Shown here: one piece after another, positions 1-10,992 of the stretch
How positions within the stretch are numbered: the first letter of the stretch is position 1
Layout: every line of letters begins with the position of its first letter
NCBI GenBank assembly: GCA_032716605.1
Contig: CM064552.1
Span: 151,921 to 215,920, forward strand
Source of the DNA: Paralithodes platypus
Taxonomy: Eukaryota > Arthropoda > Malacostraca > Decapoda > Lithodidae
Reading direction: 5' to 3'
DNA length: 64,000 nucleotides
Made by a program: the position numbers and the translations under genes
Notes under the pieces: model-generated
What the model saw: the letters and a program-made list of their open reading frames with translations, nothing else
Told to the model about the DNA's origin: nothing
Database searches by the model: none

Positions 1-423
<423 letters not shown>

Positions 424-545
424 AAAATAAATAATAATACAAACATTCTCGAATGTTAGTTCAACTTTGTGATGATTTTCATCCCCCGATTACATTTTCT
501 TCTGACTAACTTCAGGCGATATTATTTAGCTAGGGAAAAACATCT

Positions 546-795
546 GAGCTTAAAAATATTACCCCCATGACTCCCCTTCAAGATAAATTTGTAAATTTAT
601 CGGGAAAAAAAAATCCCAGCCGAAGGCAGGCTCCTTCTAAACATGCTCGCTGTTGCTCGACAGAAGAAAAAAATCGACACCTAAATGGCACCAAACGTCT
701 TAATGTTGACAAAGAAAATGGAGCGAAAGGTCTTACAATCGCCAAACCTAATGGGGCTTAACGTGAGGGAGAAAGGGGTCTAGAAGAACCAAAAC
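546..795 (+). repeat. Interspersed repeat family R, copy 1
   Basis: Member of a dispersed family seen about ten times here. Shared landmarks in order are AGCTTAAAAAATACCCC, GATAAATTTGTA, a CCGGCCGAAGGCCGG-like palindrome, CTCGCTATCGCTCGCCAGG, ATCGACACCTAAATGGC, repeated AATGGGGC...CTTAAAAT modules, and GAGGGAGAAAGGGG. No reading frame is kept between copies. Class is unknown; it may be a non-autonomous DNA element. Confidence 0.75.
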
Positions 796-939
796 ACCTC
801 TCCTATTATTATGTTCTATCCAACAACCAACTCTACTCCTAAAATCGATTAATGAAATATTACACCGCAAAAACCTCAAAAATGGAAAATATCTGGGTAT
901 CTTGTTTTCCTCCAACATTCACGGGTTTTTCCTCTCTGA

Positions 940-1119
940 GCACCATGACGCCTTTTACCTTGGAGTCTGGCTAAAATTAGATGATTTTATGCAGTTTAAG
1001 AAGGACCTAAGTTACTAAGAGGGTTTATTGAGATCGTATACAGTAGATAGCATATACAGTAAACCAAAGAAAATCGTCTAATGGTAACCTTAGTCCCGGC
1101 TCTGCTCTCGGGTCCCAGG
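940..1119 (-). mobile_element. Partial palindromic TTAA-family element
   Basis: This stretch is an inverted partial copy of the adjacent element at 1120-1331. Its left end matches the reverse complement of that element's right end (GCACCATGACGCCTTTTACC), and it carries the family core ATTAGATGATTTTATGCAG. The two copies form a large potential hairpin centred near 1120. Confidence 0.7.
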
Positions 1120-1331
1120 TTAACCCTTTCACCACCATGACGTAATTTCCATCATACTCCGGTTACCATTAGACGATTTTCTTTGGTTTATATGCTATCT
1201 ATACGACTCATATGGGTAAATACGATCTCGATAAACCCTCTTAGTAACTTAGGTCCTTCTTAAACTGCATACAATCATCTAATTTTAGCCAGAATCCAAG
1301 GTAAAAGGCGTCATGGTGCTGAAGGGGTTAA
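1120..1331 (+). mobile_element. Palindromic TTAA-flanked MITE (family T)
   Basis: A 212-bp element bounded by TTAA at 1120-1123 and 1328-1331, with ends CCCTTTCACCACCATGACG and CGTCATGGTGCTGAAGGGG. Both arms contain the family core (TTAGACGATTTT and its complement AATCATCTAATTTTAGCCAG). TTAA target duplication and a CCCT terminus are hallmarks of the piggyBac superfamily. Assignment to that superfamily is inference, as no transposase is present. Confidence 0.8.
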
Positions 1332-1348
1332 GCTGCCCCATTTCTTCA

Positions 1349-1728
1349 TTAAGGGGGTGACCTGTTTTTGTTCTGTCCTTTTCTATCTTTCTCTGGCTTG
1401 TATCCATTCGGCCCCATTCAGCCTACTGTTTTAAGACGTTTATCCCCATCCAGGTGTCAATTTTTTACTGGTGAGCGGTAGCGAGCCAGCATATTTTTTA
1501 TTTTTATTTGACAGCAGGCTAAATTTGTACATTATTCTATAGAAAAATGTCTCCAGCGAAGCCGGATTTCTTCATATAATGCTGGCTCGCTTTCGCTCGC
1601 CAGGAAGAAATCGACACCTAGATGGGGATAAACGTCTTAAAATAGTTGGCTGAATGGAGCCGAATGGATACAAGCCAGAGAAAGAGAGAAAAGGACAGAA
1701 ATAACAAAAAGCAGGTCACCCCCCTTAA
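1349..1728. mobile_element. 380-bp TTAA-bounded hairpin element
   Basis: The sequence starts TTAAGGGGGTGACCTG and ends with its complement CAGGTCACCCCCCTTAA. The two arms, about 1349-1497 and 1577-1728, are near-complementary over about 145 bp. Both arms contain family R landmarks (CCAGGTGTCAATTTTT / AAATCGACACCT and the GCTCGCC...AGC motif). The middle (1498-1576) holds the GATAAATTTGTACA-like module. This suggests family R copies derive from, or contributed to, a fold-back TTAA element. Confidence 0.75.
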
Positions 1729-1906
1729 TGCTCTTGTTTTCATTATATACTTTCCACACGCATGCCTCAGTCTATTTTTCTATGTATTTCTGTATTTATA
1801 TATAGAGAGATATATAGCTTGGAGGTTTAATACAAATGCCACACACACACTCACTCTCTCCCTCAGCCATTACTGATAACCTATTAAGTATATATTCATG
1901 TGGATG

Positions 1907-1908
1907 AA

Positions 1909-1949
<41 letters not shown>

Positions 1950-2080
1950 ACAAAAAATGTGTGAAAGAGTGTGTGTGTGTGTGTGTGGATGAGTGAGAAG
2001 AGTGCGAGTGCGTGAAAGAGAATGAGTGAGTGTGAGAATGCGTGAGCGACAGTGAGTGCGAGCGAGCGAGTGAGAATAAT
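1907..2080. repeat. GA/GT-rich microsatellite cluster
   Basis: A (GA)n run at about 1908-1948 is followed by (GT)n at 1971-1987 and degenerate GAGTG repeats to about 2075. Minus-strand translation is Ser/Leu and Thr/His repeat, not a gene. Confidence 0.95.
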
Positions 2081-2129
2081 CGCGAACCAAGTGATACAGT
2101 GAGAGTGGGTTTAAGGGGAGGTTTTTAGT

Positions 2130-2415
2130 GGATTCCCTAGACTTCCATCAAGCTTAAAATTACTCCCCCTTGATAAGATAAATTTGTACATTTTTCGGTA
2201 GAAAAATTTCCCGGCCGAAGGCCGGTTCCCCTTAAATTACAGGTTTGCTATCGCTCGCCAGGAAAAAATCGACACCTAAATGGCACGAATGGTCTTAAAA
2301 TTGACAGAAATGGGGCGAGGGTTCTTAAAATCGCCAAACTAATGGGGCAAGCGTCTTTAAATCTCACAAGCAATGGGGCTAAACATGAGGGAAAAAGAGG
2401 TTCAGAAAAAAAATC
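2130..2415 (+). repeat. Interspersed repeat family R, copy 3
   Basis: One of the best preserved copies. It has CTAGACTTCCATCAAGCTT at the left, the perfect palindrome CCGGCCGAAGGCCGG, GCTATCGCTCGCCAGG, ATCGACACCTAAATGGCAC, and the AATGGGGC/CTTAAAAT modules ending in AACATGAGGGAAAAAGAGG. Confidence 0.8.
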
Positions 2416-2440
2416 CTCCAGGTGGAAATCTCCCCGGGGA

Positions 2441-3475
2441 GACTCCAGGAATATTCCTAGCTCAGCTTCTATAAGAGACTCATTGCTGGCCTTTTGCCAT
2501 ATATATGGTAATGGTGTAACGCAGACTCACTGAAATTTTCATCATTCTATGTCCGCGCGTGCGCGCATTTTTAGTTTTTTTTTACTAAATGTTTGAATTC
2601 CCAAAATCGACTTAGCAAAAAAAAAAAAATTTTGTATGAGGTACCTTATATAGATTGTCTATACCACCTCGGAAGCTTATTGCCAATTTGATATGTGATC
2701 ATGTTGAAAACCGCAGGTAAATATCAATATAAATAATTGGGCCAATTTCCTATCCTAAATAAATAATTTGAGTATGGAAAATATTTCCCAAACTCAATAA
2801 GCTTCCGAGGGACTTGGTATGTATACTTGATATAATTATGTGGAGAAAATAGAGACAATCGGACAGTAATTTATTCCAAAATATACTCAGAAGGTGAATA
2901 AACATAATTTTTCATAAAGAGAGATTGAAAATAATTTACTCGTACGTAAAATTTTCCAGTCACAGTCCGTGCGAGCTTTTTCCTTCAGTTACCCCTATTA
3001 AAGGTTCGTCATGGTCGGTGCCACCCGCTCGCAAAGAAAACTTGATTATTTGGGAGACTAAAAGTATTTTGTATTAATATTTAGAATAGATTTTATACCA
3101 AAATCCATGATATTGGGGCCCCCCCAAGGGGGCCCTAGGGATATCCTACGGGTGTTTATGCCCTCATATGATCATTTCTATTGCTTACAGTAGCCCTTTA
3201 GACTACAGAAAAAGAAAACAAATGTTGGGTGGCTGGAAAAAAAAAAAAAAAAATTCGGGGGTCGAGGTCGACCCCCGGCCCGGGGGGGTTATGGATGCGA
3301 TATGTTTTTTTGTTCCTTCCTATGCTATTCTCCTATGTTGAAAGAAGCATTATAGAACAAAAACAGAAACATTAGAAATTTAAGCTGAGATAGGAAACAA
3401 TCCTGGAGACTCCCCTTAAGTCCTGAGAGAAACATACCGTGCTTGATAATAAGCTGTGACTGAGCAGGGCCTTGC
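2441..3475. other. Non-coding stretch with a short fold-back and GC palindromes
   Basis: Nothing gene-like. A perfect 16-bp inverted repeat (CCTCGGAAGCTTATTG at 2667-2682 and its complement at 2795-2810) encloses about 112 bp and may be a small MITE. Two GC-rich blocks stand out in otherwise AT-rich DNA: a GGGCCCCCCC...GGGGGCCC palindrome near 3116-3136 and a CG-rich block near 3260-3290 after an A-run. Confidence 0.5.
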
Positions 3476-3519
3476 CTTTATTCAACAGTAATGCACCGTG
3501 GATTGTTCTCTGTTTGTCT

Positions 3520-3676
3520 GTGTGTGTGTCTGTGTCTGTGTGTGTGTGTGTGATGTATAATGAAAAAGATTAACCTGGAACATGTCCGGCAAACTAAGAA
3601 ATACACAATAGAAATACAACCTGGAAACTGGTGAAAAGATTTAAGAGTGGAGAGAGAGAGAGAGAGAGAGAGAGAT
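3520..3676. repeat. (GT)n and (GA)n microsatellites
   Basis: GT-rich run at about 3515-3552 and pure (GA)n at about 3650-3675. The antisense frame covering both is a translation of these repeats. Confidence 0.9.
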
Positions 3677-3964
3677 ATGCTATCACTACATGGTGTATAC
3701 AAAAATTATCTAATAAATGAAGTAAAACCAATAAATAAAATACAAACAAATAAATAGGGCAAATATAAGTTAAAGTTCAACAAATTAATATATATAAATA
3801 TAACTGTTATGGTGATGCTAAAGGATTATACTGTAGTCCGCTCACTATGAAAGAACTCAAGACTTAAAGAGATAATACTCTTAATACTACAAGCACATCT
3901 TCATAAGCTGAATTAAGTCTCTAAAGATAGATATAGTCTATTCATTATAATTAGGCCATAAATC

Positions 3965-4210
3965 TGGACCCCTCCTCCCTCATGCTTAGACCCATTAGTT
4001 TTAAGTTTTATGACATTCGCCTCCTTAGTGTGACGATTTTTAGAAATGTTTTGGCCTTTAGGTGTTGAATTGTCCTAGCTGGTGATAGCGAGCCTGCAAT
4101 TTAAGAGGAATCGGCCTTTGGCCCGGACATTTATCTACAAAATATTGCACAAATTAATCTCGAAGACGGGTCTTAGGGGTATTTTTTAAGCTTGATGAAG
4201 GTTTAGCGAG
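3965..4210 (-). repeat. Interspersed repeat family R, minus-strand copy
   Basis: Read on the minus strand, it carries the family landmarks in the usual order, including AAGCTTGATGAAGGTTTAGC, ATCGGCCTTTGGCCCGG (degenerate palindrome), CGATAGCGAGCCTGCAATTTA and GGTGTTGAATTG, in complement as applicable. Confidence 0.75.
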
Positions 4211-4249
4211 GAAACTAAACACAAAATAAAAAAATAAAAAATAAAAAAT

Positions 4250-4290
4250 AAATATATACAGTATACAGTATATATATATATATAATATAC

Positions 4291-4331
<41 letters not shown>
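4250..4331. repeat. (TA)n microsatellite, left half of an interrupted tract
   Basis: Imperfect TA repeat with ACAGTATA interruptions. It resumes at 6238 after the inserted element at 4332-6237, so the two halves are probably one original tract. Confidence 0.9.
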
Positions 4332-6234
4332 TGTTACGAATCTGGACCTCAGTTGCTTAGAGACGGTATACGAAAATAATGACTAATGCAAATGCACCTT
4401 GTCTCTCTACCAAACAACACCACGACGCAACAGGTAAAAGCTTTATGAACGCTTCCAGGCTCTTCTCAGGGCTTAAGGTGCACACTGCCCTGCTCCTATT
4501 CTGAATAATAAGTAGAACAGAAATACTCATGTAACTTACTAGCTTTTCCTTTGTCCCTCAACTTTCTCTTCATAATTGCTGAGGGGCACAGGGCCCTGGG
4601 TGGGGCTTTGGTTCCCCGGGCGTTTCCGCTCCCTCCTCAGCTCCCCGCCATGGAGTGGCTTCGGTCACCCTGGCTTTATTGTGGTCGGCAGGTAGGGTTC
4701 TGTGGGGGCGCTCTGTTATGGCCTTGGAGCTGTTCGGCCAGGCAGCTTGGGGAAAAACAACAACAAACTAGCTACGAGAACTCGAAACCAACACCGGGAT
4801 TAGCAATGCTGGGTTGGATAATCAAAACAGTTAAATACATATAGGCTACCAGCAGACATCAACGAAATAAAGAGTGCAGGTGTACTTCGAGCATAACAGG
4901 CTATGCGCGCCCTCGACAATACTAAACCGGGCGCAAACCAGCCAACGGTAATCCACTCTCAACCCAGAGAGTTGCACATAATAATATAGCATATAATAAT
5001 GTTCTAACAATACAAGGCAGTGTCCTAATATGACTACTAACCTCGGGGTGATATTAGTGGAAGCAAGTTGCCCTGACCACCTCTAATATCACACCAATAT
5101 ATCCTGCTTCAACCTGGGCCCCCCAGTGAGTTACCGCCCAAACAATGAACTCTTAGAGTCCACCTCCCACACTCACTTAACTATGGGGGGGGGGGGGTTC
5201 CAGACTGAAGCTGGATTCCTAATTAATATTAAACACTCAGTTGCCTCAGTTCAAAACCCGAGATAGGGAACAAACAATGGCTGGGGCAGAACCGTCAAGG
5301 CTGCTGCCGGGTCATAAGCACAAACACTGGGAAAATATGTAGGGGTTATGGATGTGTGTGTGTGTGGACTGTCTATGGGATTAACAGTGCTTATTAGTAA
5401 GGACCCCAGCAAACCTCCCAGCTCTTCCCTATCACGAATTCCGATGTAGCCACCGGAGGTGCAGAGTGTATAAAACAAAGGGAATTATAATAAAATGCTG
5501 ATCAGAGGAAAATAATTAATTAAAAGAAATTATGGATGTCTAGGATTCTCTGTTAAATACGTTACGTTACTATTATGCAAGCAAGGAAAATAAACAGGGG
5601 GCCGACTGGGGTGCCACAAGAGAGAGAGCTACCACCACCTATACTGTCTGGCCGCCCACGAGAGAATGGTGAGGCCTGGCCCTGGCGAAGCTGGCGGGAG
5701 CCAGGCTCAAACTAAGGGGGTTGCAATATCTCACCACACGATATGATAAGACTAAGACACTTCACAAGAATAACTTGTACTAAAGTATTCCTGTGTTAAC
5801 AAATTAACTAAAACAGTGTGGCAGATAAAATAAAGTACATCTTTATATTGTAACACAACTGAACTTGCAATGGTCACACAATTACTTAGACTCGTGTTGC
5901 TTTAGCAACACTACCTCCACCTCCCCCCACGAGAGAGCAACATTCCGTCCTCCCCTTCCTCGCTTGACCAGCCACGCCTAGCAGCAAAATACAGCGCTGC
6001 CACTACCTAGCAACAGGTTAGACGAAACTAGTAACACTCTATTGGCTCATTCTACACAAATGTTTATTGAGACAAAATTGCTTAGAGGCACGGCAAAACT
6101 AGTCATGCCCAATTGGAAGGGTATCTGAGAGAAACTCACAATGCCAGGTCTTTCTAATAGACTTGGCACAGCTGCTCTCAGGAAGTCTGGCGCCACTAAA
6201 GTCTATCTACTCCTAAAAGACCCTGGTCATTGTG

Positions 6235-6237
<3 letters not shown>
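4332..6237 (+). mobile_element. Putative solo LTR inserted in a (TA)n tract
   Basis: The 1.9-kb segment starts TGTTACGAATCTGG and ends TCATTGTGACA, giving the TG...CA ends typical of LTRs. It is flanked on both sides by TA repeat, so a target duplication cannot be separated from the microsatellite. It contains a younger nested retroposon at 4545-4766. A related start (TTGTTACGACTG plus a downstream CTTCCAGGCTCT block) is seen at about 7649. No internal protease, RT or integrase frame is present. Solo LTR of a Gypsy- or BEL-like element is inference; an unclassified non-autonomous element is possible. Confidence 0.45.
4545..4766 (+). mobile_element. Short retroposon with (AAC)n tail, 5'-truncated
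   Basis: Closely matches 61622-61852 and ends in AACAACAAC. It is flanked by the 7-bp direct repeat ACTAGCT (4538-4544 and 4767-4773), a target-site duplication. It lacks the 5' part present in the 61448 copy, as expected from target-primed reverse transcription. The open frame across it starts outside the element and shows no known motif. Confidence 0.8.

Positions 6238-6322
<85 letters not shown>
6238..6322. repeat. (TA)n microsatellite
   Basis: About 85 bp of pure TA, the right half of the tract that starts near 4250. Frames in it are alternating Tyr/Ile artefacts. Confidence 0.98.
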
Positions 6323-6326
<4 letters not shown>

Positions 6327-7107
6327 TATATACATAATAATACAGTAATACAATTAATATAATAATGTACAATTTTTGTTTCTTCTATATTCCAACTACT
6401 CCCTCTCGGGCAAATAAACACAAATGTATCCTTAACTTCTGTTGTTCAAAAAGGGATACTGCAAATGGGCTGCAACTTTTAATACCTATTCCCTGGCTGA
6501 CTCTTCCCAAATGGTAGATACATTAGTTCAGTTACTCTGGTCACATTTTAGTTAAGGGGCTTTCACAAACTCACGACAAACACCACGACAAACCCAAAGC
6601 AGAATATTGGTATACCTCGAGGGCCGGAAATGGCATACGTCCTTCTTAAGCTGCATAAAATCGTCTAACAGCAGCCAGACTATATTGAAAAGGATGTCTA
6701 CAGTAATGGAGGGGTTAATGCCCATGCTGCCGACTGCACCACGTTGGGCCAGTCGTGGACCATCAGGATCATAATGGTGAATTAGTGAAAGCCCCTTTTA
6801 CACAGGAGAGAGAGGTCAAGATTTTTGGCCTAAATATCTTGAATAGACTATAGTATTAAATCAAAATTGTGGTCTTCTTGCAAGAGTTACATAAAGGCAG
6901 AATGGATTATATATATTCTGGTCTAGGCTCTGGGTGGGTAGTTTCATATTTCTGGGGTATCTGGTTAGCTCCGATTACACAAAACACTTATCTCAGTCAA
7001 TATCACTGAGAGAAAGAGAGAGAGATGGCTTGAATCAGGTTGTTGTAAGTTAGTATGTTCGTTCACAACTGTTTTGAGAGAGTAATGGCGGCTGATAGGA
7101 CAACTTC
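6323..7107. other. Non-coding, two element remnants
   Basis: Contains an internal fragment of the TA-flanked MITE family (6420-6520, sharing CAAATGGGCTG...CTGGCTGACTCTTCCCAAATGG with 58690-58745). It also holds the right arm of a palindromic TTAA element (6630-6718, ATCGTCTAACAGCAGCCAG...GGGGTTAA). No coding signal seen. Confidence 0.6.
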
Positions 7108-7265
7108 AACCCATTCATTCCAGGACATCATCGGCTACTGTTAGACGATTTTTAGGAAGTTGAATGATAAAGTTTTGCAAGGTATCCATTAACTACCACT
7201 AATCATTTTTAAGCTGCATAATATAGGTATATTTAAAATATAATGGCATGCAGTGGGGGATTGAA
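7108..7265. mobile_element. Decayed palindromic TTAA-family element
   Basis: Contains the core GGCTACTGTTAGACGATTTTTAGGAAG and a decayed right arm with TTTTTAAGCTGCATAATATAG. Ends are eroded and no intact TTAA pair is visible. Confidence 0.45.
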
Positions 7266-7648
7266 AGAGAAGAAAAGCATTTCCAATTTTAATAAGTCAA
7301 ATAAGTCGTCATTGGTGAAGTTATTAACATTTATTCACTTAACTCACATGTGATCGTGATATAACCATGATTTAGTTATCCAAGCTAACCAGGGAAACAA
7401 TATATTCTTTGAGACAAGTTTCGTAGTCAAGTTTAAGACCTGTATTAGTTACTATGTAAATGTAGGCCTTACGTGGTGGTATGTACTTAAAATACAGTTT
7501 GTCCTCTGCAATGGATGCCCTTTCTCCCTAAAAATTCATGGTAAGGTTATTGCCTGGCATTTACACGTCATTGCCTCATTTAGTAGAGTAGAGTCTTATT
7601 CTTATAAGCCATGAATCGAATCCTGGTTTAATATAGATAGATAGATAT
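7266..7648. other. No recognised feature
   Basis: AT-rich unique-looking sequence. A short TAGA repeat occurs at about 7634-7648. Confidence 0.4.
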
Positions 7649-8826
7649 TGTTACGACTGACAGTAGAGGCTTCGAGTCCTTTGACTAATACAGACAATTT
7701 AATACTCAGTATCTCCGTAGCCTCAACTCGTAACACAGCCTATCGCAACAGAACAGAGCTCATTCACAACTTCCAGGCTCTCTGGGGACCAAAGGGACTG
7801 GTTCCGTTATACAAACAATGCGAACTGAAACCCCTACTTGTGGTGAAAAGAATCATCAAAACTCAGTACTGAATGGAAATACTGAGAAGGATCCTTTCTT
7901 CGGCTGTACAAGGAAGAGAAAGCTCAGATTTAATTTAAGTTAATAAAACTAGGGTAAATACATGCCAACAATGAATGCCAAAATAATGAAGCAAGTATCA
8001 AGCATAAACAAATGAATCAAGAATCAAACAAACACCTATCAACCACCACCCACCCAACTATCCTAACAATCGTTGAGGAATCCCAAGCCGACTTTAACTT
8101 TAAAAAAAATAATAATTGTGCTGGAGCTTGTGATAAGCGGAGAAATAATACCCAGGTAGGCTAACACACACACAAATATAAAATGCCAAATTCTATTTTG
8201 TCCAGACTACCAGTTTGCCTGGGCCGAAGTAATCCTCCCTGTAACTGAAGACTAATGAAGTCCTCCACCCTCTACTTCGAACCAGGCATTTCAATAGGCT
8301 GGACCCTTAACTAAAATAATGCACATACAATATATAATGATCGGCTGGTAACAATTAAATATACTGTCAACCATGAACATGAAATATAGGGTGGGATTTG
8401 CTAGCAAGTTATTTTGAAAGAAGTACAGGTATATTATATTCCTACTTTTAATAAAATATATTTTTGTTATTACTAACATTGGAAGATTCAATCAAATTTA
8501 GGAAGTCTTGACAATTTAATGGTAATACAGTAGATGCAGTAACTTAAAATTACTATTCTGCTAGGGTAGGAATAATCTGACAGTTGTTTGAAAGTTAGAT
8601 TCTTATTTAACAAACTCCCAAGGAAATCATAATTCGCATAGCAACTGATTCTCTGTTCAGGTCAAAATGGGTTCAAACTAAAGGGTTGAATACCTACGAC
8701 TATGCAGCATAAATTGTACTTCGGAATGGTTACATTCCCATTACTACCTATCTGTACAATCGCTATTCAGAGTTTTGACCTACTTCAACTCCCGAGCCAA
8801 AGGCACATCACTATATTCACAACGGT
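7649..8826 (+). mobile_element. Possible LTR-related element (weak)
   Basis: Starts TTGTTACGACTGACAG immediately after a TAGA run. It resembles the 4332 element in its first 150 bp (TTGTTACGA..CTG, GACTAATNCA, CTTCCAGGCTCT). The right end is not convincing and no proteins are encoded. The segment could equally be unrelated unique DNA after about 7850. Confidence 0.25.
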
Positions 8827-8837
8827 TGATAATACTA

Positions 8838-9236
8838 TCTATCTATCTATCTATTGCCTGACGCCGTGATCCCCGAAGGGGTGGCCACGAACGAACCGCC
8901 CCCATGCACCTCTGTCCCCAGTCAGTCGACGCCCCTCCCCCCAACCAGCACCGCCTTCGTTCATGTAGTTCCTCACTCCATCCTTCCACCTCATATTCGG
9001 TCTACCTCTCCCCCTCTGTCCCTCCACCTCGCTCTCGTACACCCTCTTAGTCATTCTCTCGCTTTCCATACGTTCCATATGGCCGAACCATCTCAAGTTG
9101 TTCCTTTTCACACATTCCAGCACATCTACCTCCACACCACACCTCCTTCTTACTTCCTCATTAGTCTGTCTATCCCTCCATGTAACTCCGCACGCACTCC
9201 TTAAGTAATTCATTTCCACTGCTCTCACTCTTGGTC
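8838..9236 (-). pseudogene. RTE-type LINE, 3' fragment (C-terminal pol tail)
   Basis: Minus-strand frame of about 125 residues. It contains LRSACGVTWRDRQTNEEVRRR, then NNLRWFGHMERMESERMTKRV, then EGQRGRGRPNMRWKDGVRNYM, the C-terminal tail typical of RTE/BovB-like reverse transcriptases after the RT domain. It lacks endonuclease and RT. The 3' end on this strand is a TAGA-type tail (8838-8855). An 11-bp target duplication TGATAATACTA flanks it at 8827-8837 and 9237-9247, so the truncation arose at insertion. Related copies lie at 23101-23424 and 27798-28144. Confidence 0.85.
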
Positions 9237-9269
9237 TGATAATACTACAACTCGTTTTTACCTTAATAA

Positions 9270-10495
9270 TTATGTCCTTGAAACACCTTCACGATAATAA
9301 GACCTATTATTCATTCGATAAGTTCTCGAATCACCTTGAAAATATCACACTTATTATTTCATCATCTGTTCTTAAATCACCTCAACAATATCAGAAACTA
9401 TTACTTAATCAAATATCTTCTTAAGTAATTTTAACAATATCAGAAATAATTCTTCGTTACACGGTCTTAACGCCTTACGAGCGGGCGCGTAAGGAATTTC
9501 TACTACCCGCCAAGCGGGTGGTTTTACCCTAAATGGCCTTGTTTCCGTGCTCTTTTTCATGCATAAACAAGAGCCAGAGCGTAATACAATTATGTATCCC
9601 TGAAAGGGCGTTAATTCAGCTTTCCAATGACACCAGAACCATCCTCCTACGACCACGCGTTCTCTTGCAACGATCGTGCAACACGAAGGAAAAATCCCTA
9701 AAATACGGTAATTTCTTGACATAATACCCTGTGTAGTGAGGGAGGGAGGGTGGATGTGTGTGGGGTAAACGTCAGTAGGCCCACGGGGACCGTGGCGAAC
9801 GGTCAGACCCCGACCTACGCTCCTCCCACCGCTCGGCTCTCTCTCAGAGCACATTACGTGCTCAAAATCGCATGCGATTATAGCCGGGCCCCGCTCTTTA
9901 GGCTGGGGTTCTCTTGTCCGACTATAGCCGGGTGCCGCCAAAGAAGGGTTAAATCACCTTAACATTATCAGAAGCTATTACCAAATGGAATATCTCGTTA
10001 GATCATCTCAACTATCAGGCTATTACCAAATGGAATATCTCCTTAGATCATCTTAACTATCAGAAATAATTATTCAATTACACGATCTTAAATCACCTTA
10101 ACAATATTAGTAACGATTATTAAATCAGTATTATGTACTTAAATCACCTTTGACAACATCAAAACAATTGCTCAATCAACGTCTTTAAATCACCTTAACA
10201 ATATTTTAAACTACAGTACCGGTACTGTATTTCTAAATCAAACATCTTAGATCATCCTAACATCACAAGTCATTATTCAATTACATGTTCTTAAACCACC
10301 TTAACAATATTAGTAACGATGACTAAATCAGTATGAACTTACATCTACTTGACAATATCAGAACTATTATTAAATCAACGTGTCCTTAAACGTTCTAAAA
10401 TCAACTTAATAGTATCAGTAACAATGACTAAATCAGTATGAACTTACATCTTCACAATATCAGAACTATTATTAAATCAACGTGTCCTTAATCCC
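9270..10495. repeat. Degenerate ~50-bp tandem array
   Basis: Repeated modules of the form CTTAAATCACCTTAACAATATCAG followed by AACTATTATTAAATCAACGT recur roughly every 45-55 bp. The array is interrupted at 9467-9952 by a TTAA element. Divergence between units indicates age. Confidence 0.85.
9467..9952. mobile_element. 486-bp TTAA element (family E) inside the tandem array
   Basis: Flanked by TTAA at 9467-9470 and 9949-9952. The flanks read ACACGGTC-TTAA and TTAA-ATCACCTTAAC. An unoccupied paralogous unit near 10095-10120 reads ACACGATCTTAAATCACC, so removing the element and one TTAA restores the array. The element is GC-richer than its surroundings and contains two TATAGCCGGG motifs and CGGTCAGACCCCG, shared in degenerate form with 54110-54300. 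No transposase frame. The 178-residue antisense frame over it is unlikely to be a gene. Confidence 0.8.
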
Positions 10496-10700
10496 GCCTT
10501 CCGATTGGCTGACTGGACTACTCCTTCAAAGGAAATACTAAATTAACCTTCTTTCACTTCTACAGGCCCTTCCCAAACTGACATATAATGCTAGCAAGAA
10601 TGAAATTAAAAAGTGGGTCATCATGCTGAAAGGTAACTGCTTGGATTCAGCTTTTATCTATATTGGTACCCTCCCTGCTCCCCCTCATGTACAGTCCTAT
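10496..10700. other. No recognised feature
   Basis: Short unique-looking stretch between the tandem array and the hAT-like MITE. Confidence 0.4.
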
Positions 10701-10708
10701 ATATGATG

Positions 10709-10984
10709 CAGGGTGTCAAACCAGAGCCGAGTACACTGCTTATAGTCTTATATTATTGTATATGTCAAGATAAAATTAAGGTCTATAGTATAAATTATGT
10801 CATTGGAAGTTTTAAGATAGTCAAAACAGTGCTATTTTATGTTAATTTTCTCGTATTTCTTCTCATATTCTTTCAGGTCTTGTTTTAAGATAGTCAAAAC
10901 AATGCTATTTTATGTTAATGTTCTTGTATTCCTTCTTATATTCATTCAGGTATTCTAACAAAATGACTCCGGTTTGACACCCTG
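10709..10984. mobile_element. hAT-like MITE, copy 1
   Basis: Perfect 14-bp terminal inverted repeats CAGGGTGTCAAACC...GGTTTGACACCCTG. Flanked by an 8-bp target duplication with one mismatch (ATATGATG at 10701-10708, ATCTGATG at 10985-10992). CAGGG ends and 8-bp duplications are characteristic of the hAT superfamily. The interior has an approximately 70-bp tandem duplication (TTTTAAGATAGTCAAAAC...). No transposase. Confidence 0.9.
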
Positions 10985-10992
10985 ATCTGATG

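Noticed and set aside
9405..9941. 178-residue minus-strand frame
   Set aside because: It spans almost exactly the GC-rich 486-bp TTAA element and is not preserved in the related sequence at 54110-54357.
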